From: PALSA-1006 sp964532405
Lineage (GTDB): Bacteria > Pseudomonadota > Gammaproteobacteria > Burkholderiales > Gallionellaceae
DNA length: 20,509 nucleotides
Reading direction: 5' to 3'
NCBI GenBank assembly: GCA_964532405.1
Contig: CAZHIC010000039.1
Coordinates: 1 to 20,509 of the forward strand
This document shows, in pieces, positions 1 to 5,849 of the stretch (its first letter is position 1; the number at the start of each line of letters is the position of its first letter). The notes beneath the pieces were generated by a model. That model saw nothing but the letters and a program-made list of their open reading frames with translations, ran no database searches and was not told where the DNA came from. The position numbers and the translations under genes are program-made.

Positions 1-47
1 ACCCCAACCCCCACCCCAACCTTCCCCCTGAGAGGGAAGGAGCAAAC
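1..47. repeat. C-rich/G-rich palindromic repeat fragment inside the nnrD reading frame
   Basis: The stretch reads CCCCAACC-type pyrimidine-rich DNA followed by a GAGAGGGAAGGAGCAAACG arm. It resembles the intergenic element at 4988-5061 (CCCCAACCCTCTCCC, then GGGCGAGGGAGCGAACG). The left end is cut by the window edge. It is in frame with the nnrD domain that follows, so it either encodes a translated insert or marks a break in the gene. Confidence 0.5.
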
Positions 48-641
48 GTGAGAAGCATGCTCAATCTGGATGTACTGGTGGCCGGTTGCGGTCTGGGGCA
101 TAGCCTCGCCGCGCAAAAGGTACTCTACGACGCGCTGCTGCTCGACGTGCCTATGGTGCTGGATGCCGATGCGCTCAACATCATCGCCCTGCGCCCCGAC
201 TTGCGCGGCATGCTGCACGCGCGCAAAGCGGCATCCGTATTCACCCCCCACCCCGGCGAAGCCGCGCGCCTATTGGGCTGCAAGACGGAGGATGTGCAAG
301 CGAATCGCACCGGGACAGCACAGGAACTCACCCGAAAACTCAACGGTAGCGTCGTACTCAAAGGTGCGGGCAGCATCTGCGCCACGCACGACGGCAAGCT
401 GTATCTCAACAAAACCGGCAACCCCGGCATGAGCAGCGCAGGCATGGGCGATGTGCTGGCCGGCATGATCGCCGCCTTCATGGCACAGGGTTTGAGCGCG
501 GACGAAGCGCTGCTGCTCGGCGTGCATCTGCACGGCGCGGCGGGCGATGCGCTGGCACAACAACAGGCAAGCATCGGCATGAGCGCGACCGAGGTGACGG
601 AGTGGGCGCGCTGGTTATTGAATCAGTGGCAACCTAAATAA
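3..641 (+). CDS. nnrD: ADP/ATP-dependent NAD(P)H-hydrate dehydratase (C-terminal part, runs off left edge)
   Basis: This enzyme repairs hydrated NAD(P)H by nucleotide-dependent dehydration. Visible family motifs are a nucleotide-binding GCGLG, then DADALN, TPHPGEAARLLG, VLKGAG and the terminal GNPGMSSAGMGDVLAG with the catalytic Asp of GMGD. The ribokinase-like fold is complete only from about the middle of the domain, so the first half, and possibly a fused epimerase domain, lies outside the window. The frame has no stop back to base 3. A GTG at 48 and an ATG at 57 exist but would cut the domain in half, so I treat the gene as 5'-partial. The first ~45 bases are C-rich repeat-like DNA read in frame (Pro/Asn-rich, then PPEREGAN). 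Family members have GPGLG where this protein has GCGLG. It could also be a broken gene restarted inside the repeat. Confidence 0.85.
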   Translation, partial: PNPHPNLPPEREGANVRSMLNLDVLVAGCGLGHSLAAQKVLYDALLLDVPMVLDADALNIIALRPDLRGMLHARKAASVFTPHPGEAARLLGCKTEDVQANRTGTAQELTRKLNGSVVLKGAGSICATHDGKLYLNKTGNPGMSSAGMGDVLAGMIAAFMAQGLSADEALLLGVHLHGAAGDALAQQQASIGMSATEVTEWARWLLNQWQPK

Positions 642-643
642 CC

Positions 644-732
644 GTAGGGTGGGCACGTTTTTTGTGCCCACGCGGAAATGCTTTCCACCAACCGCTTCCC
701 ACCGCGTGGGCACAAAAACGTGCCCACCCTAC
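644..732. repeat. Nested inverted repeat between nnrD and the spermidine-synthase-like gene
   Basis: The left arm (644-675) and right arm (702-732) are complementary over about 31 bases with a single one-base length difference in the central T/A run. Each arm is also a hairpin by itself (GTGGGCAC and GTGCCCAC around a T-run), so the whole is a hairpin made of hairpins with a 26-base loop. It begins 2 bases after the nnrD stop codon. The loop holds an ATG (678) in frame with the downstream gene, which creates a spurious 23-residue extension. It could act as a terminator or a miniature mobile repeat. Confidence 0.8.
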
Positions 733-746
733 TCAATATAAAAAAT

Positions 747-1502
747 ATGGCACTCTCAATCGACATCAGCGAAGAAGCCGGCATCCGCTATCTGCACTTC
801 GGTTCGTCGTGGATACAAGGCGCAATGCGCATCGCGCGTCCGTGGAATCTAGAACTCGAATACACCAAGGAGATGATGGCGAGCCTGTTGCTGCGCGAGG
901 ATTCGCATTTCCCGCGCAAGGTGTTGCTCATCGGCTTGGGTGCGGCATCACTCACCAAATTTCTGTATCGCAATTACCCGCTGGCGAAGCTCACGGTGGT
1001 GGAGATCGAACCGGGTGTGGTGGCGGCGGCGCGGCAATTTTTCAAGTTGCCGGAAGACCCGCTGCGGGTGAAGATGGTGATCGGCGACGGTGCGGAGTTC
1101 GTGGTGAACAGCACGCAGACTTACGATCTGATTCTGGTGGACGGCTTTGATGCGGATGCTCGCGCCGGGGCGCTGGATACCGCGCCGTTTTACCAAGCTG
1201 TGCGCGCGCACCTTAACGAAAACGGCATCATGGCGGTGAATCTGTTGGGGCGCAGCAAAGGTTTTGGGGCAAGCGTGGAGCGCATCGGCAAGGCGTTCGA
1301 CAATCGCGCCATCGCTTTTCCATCGTGCGATAGCGGCAACACGATTTGCTTCGCGGCAGCGGGCGACGCCATCAATGTCGCGCTGGACGACCTCAAGGAT
1401 CAGGCGCTCGAACTAAAAGAAAAAACGGGATTGAATCTGTTGCCGACGCTGACGCGATTAGAGCAGGCGCAAACTTGTCTGGGCGGGATGCTGGTTCTTT
1501 AA
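747..1502 (+). CDS. Spermidine-synthase-like (SpeE-related) SAM-fold protein
   Basis: This 251-residue protein has a Rossmann-type methyltransferase/aminopropyltransferase fold. It shows a glycine motif (LLIGLGAASLTKFLY), an acidic strand end (VVEIEPGVVAAAR), IGDGAEFV, and LILVDGFDAD at the position where spermidine synthases carry their catalytic acidic loop. Canonical SpeE has GGGDGG and a D-T-D-P type loop. These are absent, so true spermidine synthase activity is doubtful and it may act on another substrate. I chose ATG 747 because the longer frame from 678 begins inside the inverted repeat and would add repeat-encoded residues. No clear Shine-Dalgarno sequence is visible. It ends one base from the convergent DUF190 gene. 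Confidence 0.75.
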   Translation: MALSIDISEEAGIRYLHFGSSWIQGAMRIARPWNLELEYTKEMMASLLLREDSHFPRKVLLIGLGAASLTKFLYRNYPLAKLTVVEIEPGVVAAARQFFKLPEDPLRVKMVIGDGAEFVVNSTQTYDLILVDGFDADARAGALDTAPFYQAVRAHLNENGIMAVNLLGRSKGFGASVERIGKAFDNRAIAFPSCDSGNTICFAAAGDAINVALDDLKDQALELKEKTGLNLLPTLTRLEQAQTCLGGMLVL

Positions 1503-1503
1503 C

Positions 1504-1815
1504 TCACACCACGCCCGCATTGACGGGATAGCGCACATAACCGATGTTCAATTCGTAAGCGCGCAGGGTCGCCAGAAATTCCTCTGCCAGTTGTTCTTCC
1601 AGAATGAATTCAACCTGTATCGGCAACTCGCCACCCAGCTCGATAAAAGTCTCCGCGTGCAAACTGCCGTGACGCCCGTATCCTGCAATGGAGCGATACA
1701 CGGAACCACCGGGTACACCGATACGCTGCGCATGTTCCAGCAACCATTCGTACAGCAGCTGGTCGTCGTGGCGTTGTTTTTCGGTGAGATAGAACTTGAG
1801 GTAGATGGCCTGCAT
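1504..1815 (-). CDS. DUF190 family protein
   Basis: This 103-residue protein matches the DUF190 family of small ferredoxin-like, PII-like proteins: an N-terminal LKFYLTEKQRHDD strand, helix LLYEWLLEHAQRIGVPGGSVYRSIAGYG, HGSLHAETFIELGGELPIQVEFI, and a C-terminal helix-strand. The molecular function is unknown. Family members often sit beside crcB, as here. The start at 1815 is set by a good AGGAGG that partly uses the crcB stop (TAGGAGGCGTCATG). A longer frame exists but lacks this signal. Crc­B and DUF190 should be co-transcribed and translationally coupled. The gene ends tail to tail with the spermidine-synthase-like gene with a single base between stop codons. Confidence 0.85.
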   Translation of the reverse strand: MQAIYLKFYLTEKQRHDDQLLYEWLLEHAQRIGVPGGSVYRSIAGYGRHGSLHAETFIELGGELPIQVEFILEEQLAEEFLATLRAYELNIGYVRYPVNAGVV

Positions 1816-1823
1816 GACGCCTC

Positions 1824-2207
1824 CTATTGCTGTATCCATTTGACGGTTTGAATACCGAGCACAGTCATCAGCAGAGACCCGCCCAGGTGCGCGGCGATGA
1901 TAGCGCTACCCCAAACGTATTGCCCGCGCATCAACAGTGTGACGGTCTCGGCGGAGAACGTGGAAAAGGTGGTGAGTCCGCCCAAGAATCCGGTGATGAT
2001 GAGCAAGCGCCATTCCGGCGACAACCCCGGATGCTGCATGAAAAACGCGACCGCAAAGCCCACCAGATAACCGCCGATGAGATTGGCAGCGAGCGTGCCC
2101 AGCGGCAGCTCGGGTAGTGATGGGTTGAGCCACAGCCCCAAGCCCCAGCGCAGCCACGCGCCGATGGCTGCTCCGAAACCGATTGCGATGAAGGCGTTAA
2201 ACATCAT
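1824..2207 (-). CDS. crcB: Fluoride ion channel/exporter CrcB (Fluc)
   Basis: CrcB lowers cytoplasmic fluoride as a dual-topology dimeric channel in the inner membrane. The 127-residue protein shows four hydrophobic helices, the conserved Asn in helix 2 (LAANLIGGYLVG), and the signature GFLGGLTTFSTFSAE, which contributes the central sodium site and fluoride-track Phe residues. Length is normal for the family. Two ATG codons lie in tandem (2207 and 2204), and no strong Shine-Dalgarno is seen. TACAAT lies 7 bases upstream, so a very short leader is possible. I could not make out a fluoride riboswitch in the 200 bases upstream. It is followed by the DUF190 gene after 8 bases. Confidence 0.93.
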   Translation of the reverse strand: MMFNAFIAIGFGAAIGAWLRWGLGLWLNPSLPELPLGTLAANLIGGYLVGFAVAFFMQHPGLSPEWRLLIITGFLGGLTTFSTFSAETVTLLMRGQYVWGSAIIAAHLGGSLLMTVLGIQTVKWIQQ

Positions 2208-2238
2208 GGTCGGATTGTATCAGGGGGAGACTCATCTA

Positions 2239-2351
2239 TCCGCAGATTGCACAGATTCACGCAGATTAAACACCCAACATTATTTTTATCCGCAAATAAA
2301 TTTAGACATCCAATGATTCAAAAATCTGCGTCCATCTGCGTAATCTGTGGA
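2239..2351. repeat. Imperfect inverted repeat (GCAGATT-type) upstream of crcB
   Basis: The arms at 2239-2267 and 2323-2351 match in inverted orientation at 24 of 29 positions. They contain repeated GCAGATT/AATCTGCG units that also repeat within each arm. The 55-base AT-rich centre has no coding potential. I recognise this style of sequence as a dispersed intergenic element common in proteobacteria, but cannot name a family. It sits between crcB and the transposase remnant. Confidence 0.7.
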
Positions 2352-2379
2352 CAAACGTTTTCCTGATTAGCCACAAAGT

Positions 2380-2560
2380 TCAGCCGAGCGAATAATACGC
2401 GTCGAGTTGGCGCGACTCCTCGCGCACACTCATCGCCCGCATCAACTTGTGCTTCATCGGCCAGGCCGTCTTGTAGTGAACGCCCATATGGCACTTGAGC
2501 TCCAGCGCCGATACGCTGCTCTTCGACTGACCCAGCAGAGGCATCGCCGGAAACCGGCGT
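2380..2560 (-). pseudogene. Remnant of an IS1595-family (ISXO2-like) transposase
   Basis: Reading the minus strand from about 2560 gives RFPAMPLLGQSK, then SALELKCHMGVHYKTAW and KHKLMRAMSVREESRQLD before a stop at 2382-2380. This matches the helix-turn-helix-like segment of IS1595-type transposases (typically WFLAMYLLTQSK, SALELKRHLGVSYPTAWLLKHKLM). The family continues into a G-V-E-I-D-D-A-Y-L-G-G catalytic segment. Here the frame leaves homology right after RQLD, so all catalytic residues and the N-terminal zinc-binding region are missing. No start codon, terminal repeats or target duplication were found. It is an old fragment and not a functional gene. Confidence 0.72.
2545..2559. other. 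Short perfect hairpin CGCCGG-AAA-CCGGCG
   Basis: A 6-bp perfect GC stem with a 3-base loop lies about 55 bases past the stop of the CopD-like gene, at the edge of the transposase remnant. There is no T-run after it on either strand, so it is not a typical intrinsic terminator. It could still slow polymerase or mark the end of the long operon. Confidence 0.3.
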
Positions 2561-2612
2561 GATGGAGGGTCGCGTGAACGTGATTGGGACGAGGCTCCGA
2601 TTGTCGATCAGA

Positions 2613-3065
2613 TTAGAACGAAGTGCCCAATATAGCCACAGTGAAGGTCATTGCACCGATCAAAAGATTCGAGGCCACGAGCTTGCGTATCGTTGCAAGT
2701 ATCGCCCCTGCCTTGGGCCAATCTTGAGCGGCGACCGCCAGGTTAAAGCGCACATATTGGGCGAAAAATACGTACACGAAGATCAACAACATTACGATGC
2801 CCAGCAGCAGCATGAGGTGGATGTAATGCGGCACGAAGCGCATACCGCCGTACTGGTAGACCATGTAGAGGCCGCTGAGCAGCGTTAAGAATGCGGCCAC
2901 CCATACCCAGTTGAAGAAACGCCTGAACACTTTGTCCCACAGTTGCAGGCGTTCTGGTGGTTGCAAAACTTCCGCCGCACTCGGGCGCAACACCATGTAG
3001 GCGAAGAACATGCCGCCTACCCAGACCACGACGGACAACAGGTGTATGAGTTTAAAAATCGCCAT
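2613..3065 (-). CDS. CopD-like four-helix integral membrane protein
   Basis: This 150-residue hydrophobic protein has four predicted membrane helices. The first carries LIHLLSVVVWVGGMFFAYMVLRP, typical of CopD/COG5615-like proteins whose conserved His lies in the first helix. Later helices are FNWVWVAAFLTLLSGLYMVY, IHLMLLLGIVMLLIFVYVFF and LLIGAMTFTVAILG. Members are suspected of roles in copper or haem handling, but the function here is unknown. The start at 3065 is chosen because AGGAGG lies 8 bases upstream, inside the last codons of rnhB, whose stop overlaps this leader. A longer frame to 3134 is an artefact. It is the last gene of the long cluster. Confidence 0.75.
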   Translation of the reverse strand: MAIFKLIHLLSVVVWVGGMFFAYMVLRPSAAEVLQPPERLQLWDKVFRRFFNWVWVAAFLTLLSGLYMVYQYGGMRFVPHYIHLMLLLGIVMLLIFVYVFFAQYVRFNLAVAAQDWPKAGAILATIRKLVASNLLIGAMTFTVAILGTSF

Positions 3066-3066
3066 G

Positions 3067-3648
3067 CTATTTTCCTCCTGATAAAAGTTTGCGCACCGGA
3101 GCGAAACTTCTGCGGTGCTCAACTGAGACGCCATGTTGGATTAACGCCGCGATGTGAGCGGCAGTGGGATAACCTTTGTGGGCGGCAAAACCATATTGGG
3201 GCAGGCGTTCGTGCATCTCCAGCATGGCCGCATCGCGCGCGGTCTTGGCCAGAATGGATGCAGCGGATATTTCCGCCACGCTGCTATCGCCCTTGACGAT
3301 GGCGCGACTGGGCAAGCCGGTGTCGGGACAATACAATCCATCCACCAGCACTTCATGCGGTTGCAGCGGCAAGGCTTCGACTGCGCGGCGCATCGCCAAC
3401 AAACTGGCGCGCAGGATGTTGATCTCGTCGATCTCTTCTACGGATGCGGTGGCAATGGCCCATGCGCTGGCGTGTTGGCGAATCTTGATGGCGAGTTGGT
3501 CACGTTTTTTTTCGCTGAGCTTTTTTGAATCCCCTAGGCCGTAAATAGGGTGCTGGGGGTTGAGGATGACTGCGGCAGCGTATACCGGCCCGGCCAAGGG
3601 GCCGCGCCCCGCTTCATCCACTCCGCAAATCAGATGCACTGGGTTCAT
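3067..3648 (-). CDS. rnhB: Ribonuclease HII
   Basis: RNase HII cleaves the RNA strand of RNA-DNA hybrids and removes misincorporated ribonucleotides. The 193-residue protein has the family opening ICGVDEAGRGPLAGPVYAAAVIL and SKKLSEKKR. The four metal-binding acidic residues fall at D11, E12, D103 and D121, with the same spacing (92 and 18) as D16, E17, D108, D126 in E. coli. I chose ATG 3648. The longer frame up to 3750 reads through an inserted repeat and would add 34 repeat-encoded residues with no counterpart in the family. No normal Shine-Dalgarno precedes 3648, but a 40-codon frame ends on it as TAATG (see 3648-3770). Its own end supplies the ribosome-binding site of the next gene. Confidence 0.95.
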   Translation of the reverse strand: MNPVHLICGVDEAGRGPLAGPVYAAAVILNPQHPIYGLGDSKKLSEKKRDQLAIKIRQHASAWAIATASVEEIDEINILRASLLAMRRAVEALPLQPHEVLVDGLYCPDTGLPSRAIVKGDSSVAEISAASILAKTARDAAMLEMHERLPQYGFAAHKGYPTAAHIAALIQHGVSVEHRRSFAPVRKLLSGGK

Positions 3649-3770
3649 TAGATAAAAAAACAAGTCGTCCACAAAAAGCACGAAAGACACGAACAATTCA
3701 AAAATGCACCATTTTGTGCATTTCGTGCCTTTCGTGTTTTTCGTGGACAAAGAATTGCTGTTGGGTTCAT
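3648..3770 (-). other. Bridging small reading frame across the lpxB/rnhB repeat (40 codons)
   Basis: On the minus strand an ATG at 3770, directly after the lpxB stop (TAA-ATG), opens 40 codons starting MNPTAILCPRK. It closes with TAA at 3650-3648, sharing its last A with the rnhB start (TAATG). The first three codons (ATG AAC CCA) duplicate the first three codons of rnhB. The rest is repeat DNA, so the peptide is probably not functional. Its role, if any, would be to carry ribosomes from lpxB to rnhB. Expression is not shown. Confidence 0.45.
3650..3761. mobile_element. 112-bp MITE-like inverted-repeat insert with 10-bp target duplication
   Basis: The arms at 3667-3693 and 3722-3748 match in inverted orientation at 24 of 27 positions (CACGAAAG-type units). 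The element is flanked by perfect direct repeats TGGGTTCATT at 3640-3649 and 3762-3771. Removing the insert and one copy would place the lpxB stop directly against the rnhB start (TAA-ATG). No coding capacity for a transposase exists, so if mobile it moved in trans. A short inverted repeat with a target duplication fits a miniature transposable element; the family is not identified. Confidence 0.7.
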
Positions 3771-4937
3771 TTACGTTGGCGCGGTGAGATCGGTCAAATA
3801 CGGCAAGATGGCTTGTGCGGCTTTTTGTGCGGTGTCTTGCTTGAGCTGGGTATGCATGTGGGCGAACAAAATCTCCAACTCTGCAACGGCATCCTTATCT
3901 CCCACCAGATTCAACAAAGCCTGCGCAAGGTTTTCCGGTGTCGCGTCATCCTGCAAAATCTCCGGCACCACGAATTTGCCAGCCAAGACATTGGGCAGAC
4001 CGACATAAGGGAGATATTTTTTGCGCTTGCCCAGCCAATAAGCGAGAGGCTGCATCTTGTAGGTGATGACCATGGGGCGCTTGAGCAGCGCGGCTTCCAG
4101 CGTGGCCGTACCCGATGCGACCAGCACGCCGTCTGCCGCGATCATGGCATCGTGCGCATGTCCGAACAGCATGGTGATGGGCAATTCTTGCGCTTCCAGC
4201 TTCCATAACGCATCTTCGAATATAGTGCGCGTTTCGCGGCTGGCCAGCGGCACCAGAAACTGTGCTGCGGGAACTATCTGCAAAATCAGCTTTGCCGTTG
4301 CAATGTAGGTCTCAGCCAAGTGGCGCACTTCGCTCTGGCGGCTGCCGGGCAACAAAGCAAACACCTTGGCTTTTAAGGGAATGCGCATCTGCTCGCGCAT
4401 CAGGTCACGCTTGGGCAATTCCGGCAGCATGTCTGCCAGCGGGTGTCCGACGTAAGTGACAGGGACGCCGGCTTGCTCGTAGATGGACGCCTCAAAGGGA
4501 AACAAAGTCAGGATATGTGAGACCGCTTTCTTGATCTTGTGAATGCGTTCGTCGCGCCACGCCCAGATAGAGGGGCTGACGTAATGCACGGTGGGGATTC
4601 CGCGTTGCTTCAAGACTAGTTCCAGATCCAAATTAAAATCCGGCGCATCGATGCCGATGAAAAGATCGGGCGGATTGGCGATGAGCGATGCGCGCAATTT
4701 ATTGCGAATGCCGACGATCTCGCGATAGTGCTTTAACGCCTCGATATAACCGAACACCGCGAGCTTTTCCATCGGGAACATGATCTCCATCCCGGCGGCT
4801 TGCATCTTGGGGCCTCCGATACCGATGAAACGTACATCGGGCAACACTTGCTTGATGGCTTCGATCAGGTGGCTACCAAGCAAGTCACCCGAGGCTTCAC
4901 CCGCCACGAGGGCTATGGTTTTTGTAGTCTGGTTCAT
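3771..4937 (-). CDS. lpxB: Lipid-A-disaccharide synthase
   Basis: LpxB (glycosyltransferase family 19) joins UDP-2,3-diacylglucosamine and lipid X into the beta-1,6 disaccharide of lipid A at the inner face of the inner membrane. The 388-residue length is normal. Visible family motifs are VAGEASGDLLGSHLI at the N terminus, FIGIGGPKMQAAGMEI, IGIDAPDFNLDLE, HYVSPSIWAW, YVGHPLAD, ALLPGSRQSEV and VASGTATLEAALL. The start at 4937 has no obvious Shine-Dalgarno. A small frame covering the repeat between lpxA and lpxB stops 6 bases before this ATG, so translational coupling is plausible. The stop codon TAA overlaps the duplicated target site of the insert before rnhB. Confidence 0.97.
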   Translation of the reverse strand: MNQTTKTIALVAGEASGDLLGSHLIEAIKQVLPDVRFIGIGGPKMQAAGMEIMFPMEKLAVFGYIEALKHYREIVGIRNKLRASLIANPPDLFIGIDAPDFNLDLELVLKQRGIPTVHYVSPSIWAWRDERIHKIKKAVSHILTLFPFEASIYEQAGVPVTYVGHPLADMLPELPKRDLMREQMRIPLKAKVFALLPGSRQSEVRHLAETYIATAKLILQIVPAAQFLVPLASRETRTIFEDALWKLEAQELPITMLFGHAHDAMIAADGVLVASGTATLEAALLKRPMVITYKMQPLAYWLGKRKKYLPYVGLPNVLAGKFVVPEILQDDATPENLAQALLNLVGDKDAVAELEILFAHMHTQLKQDTAQKAAQAILPYLTDLTAPT

Positions 4938-4943
4938 GGGTAG

Positions 4944-5063
4944 TTAAACGGACATTACAAATAAAGTATGGACAAAGAAAAAACGTGATGCCCGTTTCCC
5001 CTCTCCCCAACCCTCTCCCGCTTCGCGGGCGAGGGAGCGAACGAATCGCTGCGCAATTTTCAT
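4944..5063 (-). other. Bridging small reading frame across the lpxA/lpxB repeat (39 codons)
   Basis: An ATG at 5063 directly follows the lpxA stop (TAA-ATG) and opens 39 codons beginning MKIAQRFVRSLAREAGEG. It ends with TAA at 4946-4944, six bases before and in frame with the lpxB ATG. About two thirds of it is the palindromic repeat. It is too short for ordinary gene callers. No family is recognised; a passive ribosome bridge is the simplest reading. Confidence 0.4.
4988..5061. repeat. Palindromic intergenic repeat, copy A (lpxA/lpxB junction)
   Basis: The element runs from ATGCCCGTTTCCCCTCTCC to GCGCAATTTTC. Its centre is CTCTCCCGCTTCGCGGGCGAG, forming a CCCGC-TTC-GCGGG hairpin. Both ends recur in inverted orientation at 13572-13671 (GGGAAACGGGCAT and GAAAATTCGCGCAGCG), where the centre differs. 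The C-rich part resembles bases 1-47. This is a dispersed repeat family with conserved ends and variable middle. Confidence 0.7.
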
Positions 5064-5849
5064 TTACCGGACGATGCCGCGACTGGCGCTGTTCAAAAAT
5101 GCCAGCATGTTATCTATATCTGCATCGGCGTCGGGTACTTGTCCGCGCAAGTCTTCAATTTCTTTTTTTGCCGTCTCAAAACTGCTGCCCGCCCGATACA
5201 ACGTGCGGTAAAGCTGTTTGAGCATATCCACGCGCGGCGCGGAATACCCGGCACGGCGCGGGCCTTCCTGATGAGGGCCTTTGGCTTCAGCCGGATTTCC
5301 CACCGCCGTCACGAAAGGCGGCAAATCTTGCGACAAGCGGGTCATGAAACCCGTCATGGCGAAATCGCCGATGCGCACAAACTGGTGCACGCCGCTCATG
5401 CCACCAATCATGGTATTGTTACCAACAGTCACATGTCCGGCAAACTGCACCGCATTGGCGATAGTGTTGTTGTCACCCAGTTCGCACTCGTGCGCCACAT
5501 GCACATAGGCCATGATCCAATTGCCACTGCCGACCTTGGTGATACCGCCCTTCTGAGCCACTCCCAGATTGAAGGTGCAGCTCTCGCGTATGGTGTTGTT
5601 GTCGCCAATAATTAACTGCGTCGGCTCGCCTTTGTAGGATTTATCCTGCGGAATCTCGCCGATGGAACAAAACTGGAAGAATCGGTTGTTCTTTCCGATG
5701 GTGGTGTGGCCGTCGATAACAACATGCGGCCCGATCACCGACCCAGCCCCGATCTCGACATGTTCGCCGATGATGGAATAGGCGCCGACCTGAACATCGT
5801 CGGCCAACTTGGCGTTGGGATGAATGATCGCGGTCGGATGACGCATCAT
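5064..5849 (-). CDS. lpxA: UDP-N-acetylglucosamine O-acyltransferase
   Basis: LpxA performs the first step of lipid A synthesis, moving a 3-hydroxyacyl chain from ACP to UDP-GlcNAc. The 261-residue protein is a left-handed beta-helix of hexapeptide repeats (about 1-190) with a helical C-terminal domain. The catalytic His is H120 in VHVAHE (E. coli H125). H139 (FAGHV) and H155 (GVHQF) match H144 and H160. Differences from E. coli are F168 at the chain-length ruler position (G173), H193 for N198 and A200 for R205; E195 and R199 are kept. These may be lineage features. The start is either of two tandem ATGs, 5849 (overlapping the fabZ stop as ATGA) or 5846. Confidence 0.96.
   Translation of the reverse strand: MMRHPTAIIHPNAKLADDVQVGAYSIIGEHVEIGAGSVIGPHVVIDGHTTIGKNNRFFQFCSIGEIPQDKSYKGEPTQLIIGDNNTIRESCTFNLGVAQKGGITKVGSGNWIMAYVHVAHECELGDNNTIANAVQFAGHVTVGNNTMIGGMSGVHQFVRIGDFAMTGFMTRLSQDLPPFVTAVGNPAEAKGPHQEGPRRAGYSAPRVDMLKQLYRTLYRAGSSFETAKKEIEDLRGQVPDADADIDNMLAFLNSASRGIVR

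Noticed and set aside
678..746. Upstream start of the spermidine-synthase-like gene at 678
   Set aside because: The codons lie in the loop and right arm of the inverted repeat and have no ribosome-binding site.
2208..2400. Fluoride riboswitch before crcB
   Set aside because: I could not fit the conserved motif to this stretch; it consists of an inverted repeat instead.
2559..2888. 109-codon plus-strand frame over the CopD-like gene
   Set aside because: It is antisense to a membrane protein with a good ribosome-binding site and clear helices; no motif or start signal supports it.
3649..3750. Extension of rnhB to 3750, adding 34 residues
   Set aside because: The extra residues (beginning MSTKNTKGTKCTK) are translation of the inverted-repeat insert; the RNase HII motif starts right after ATG 3648.
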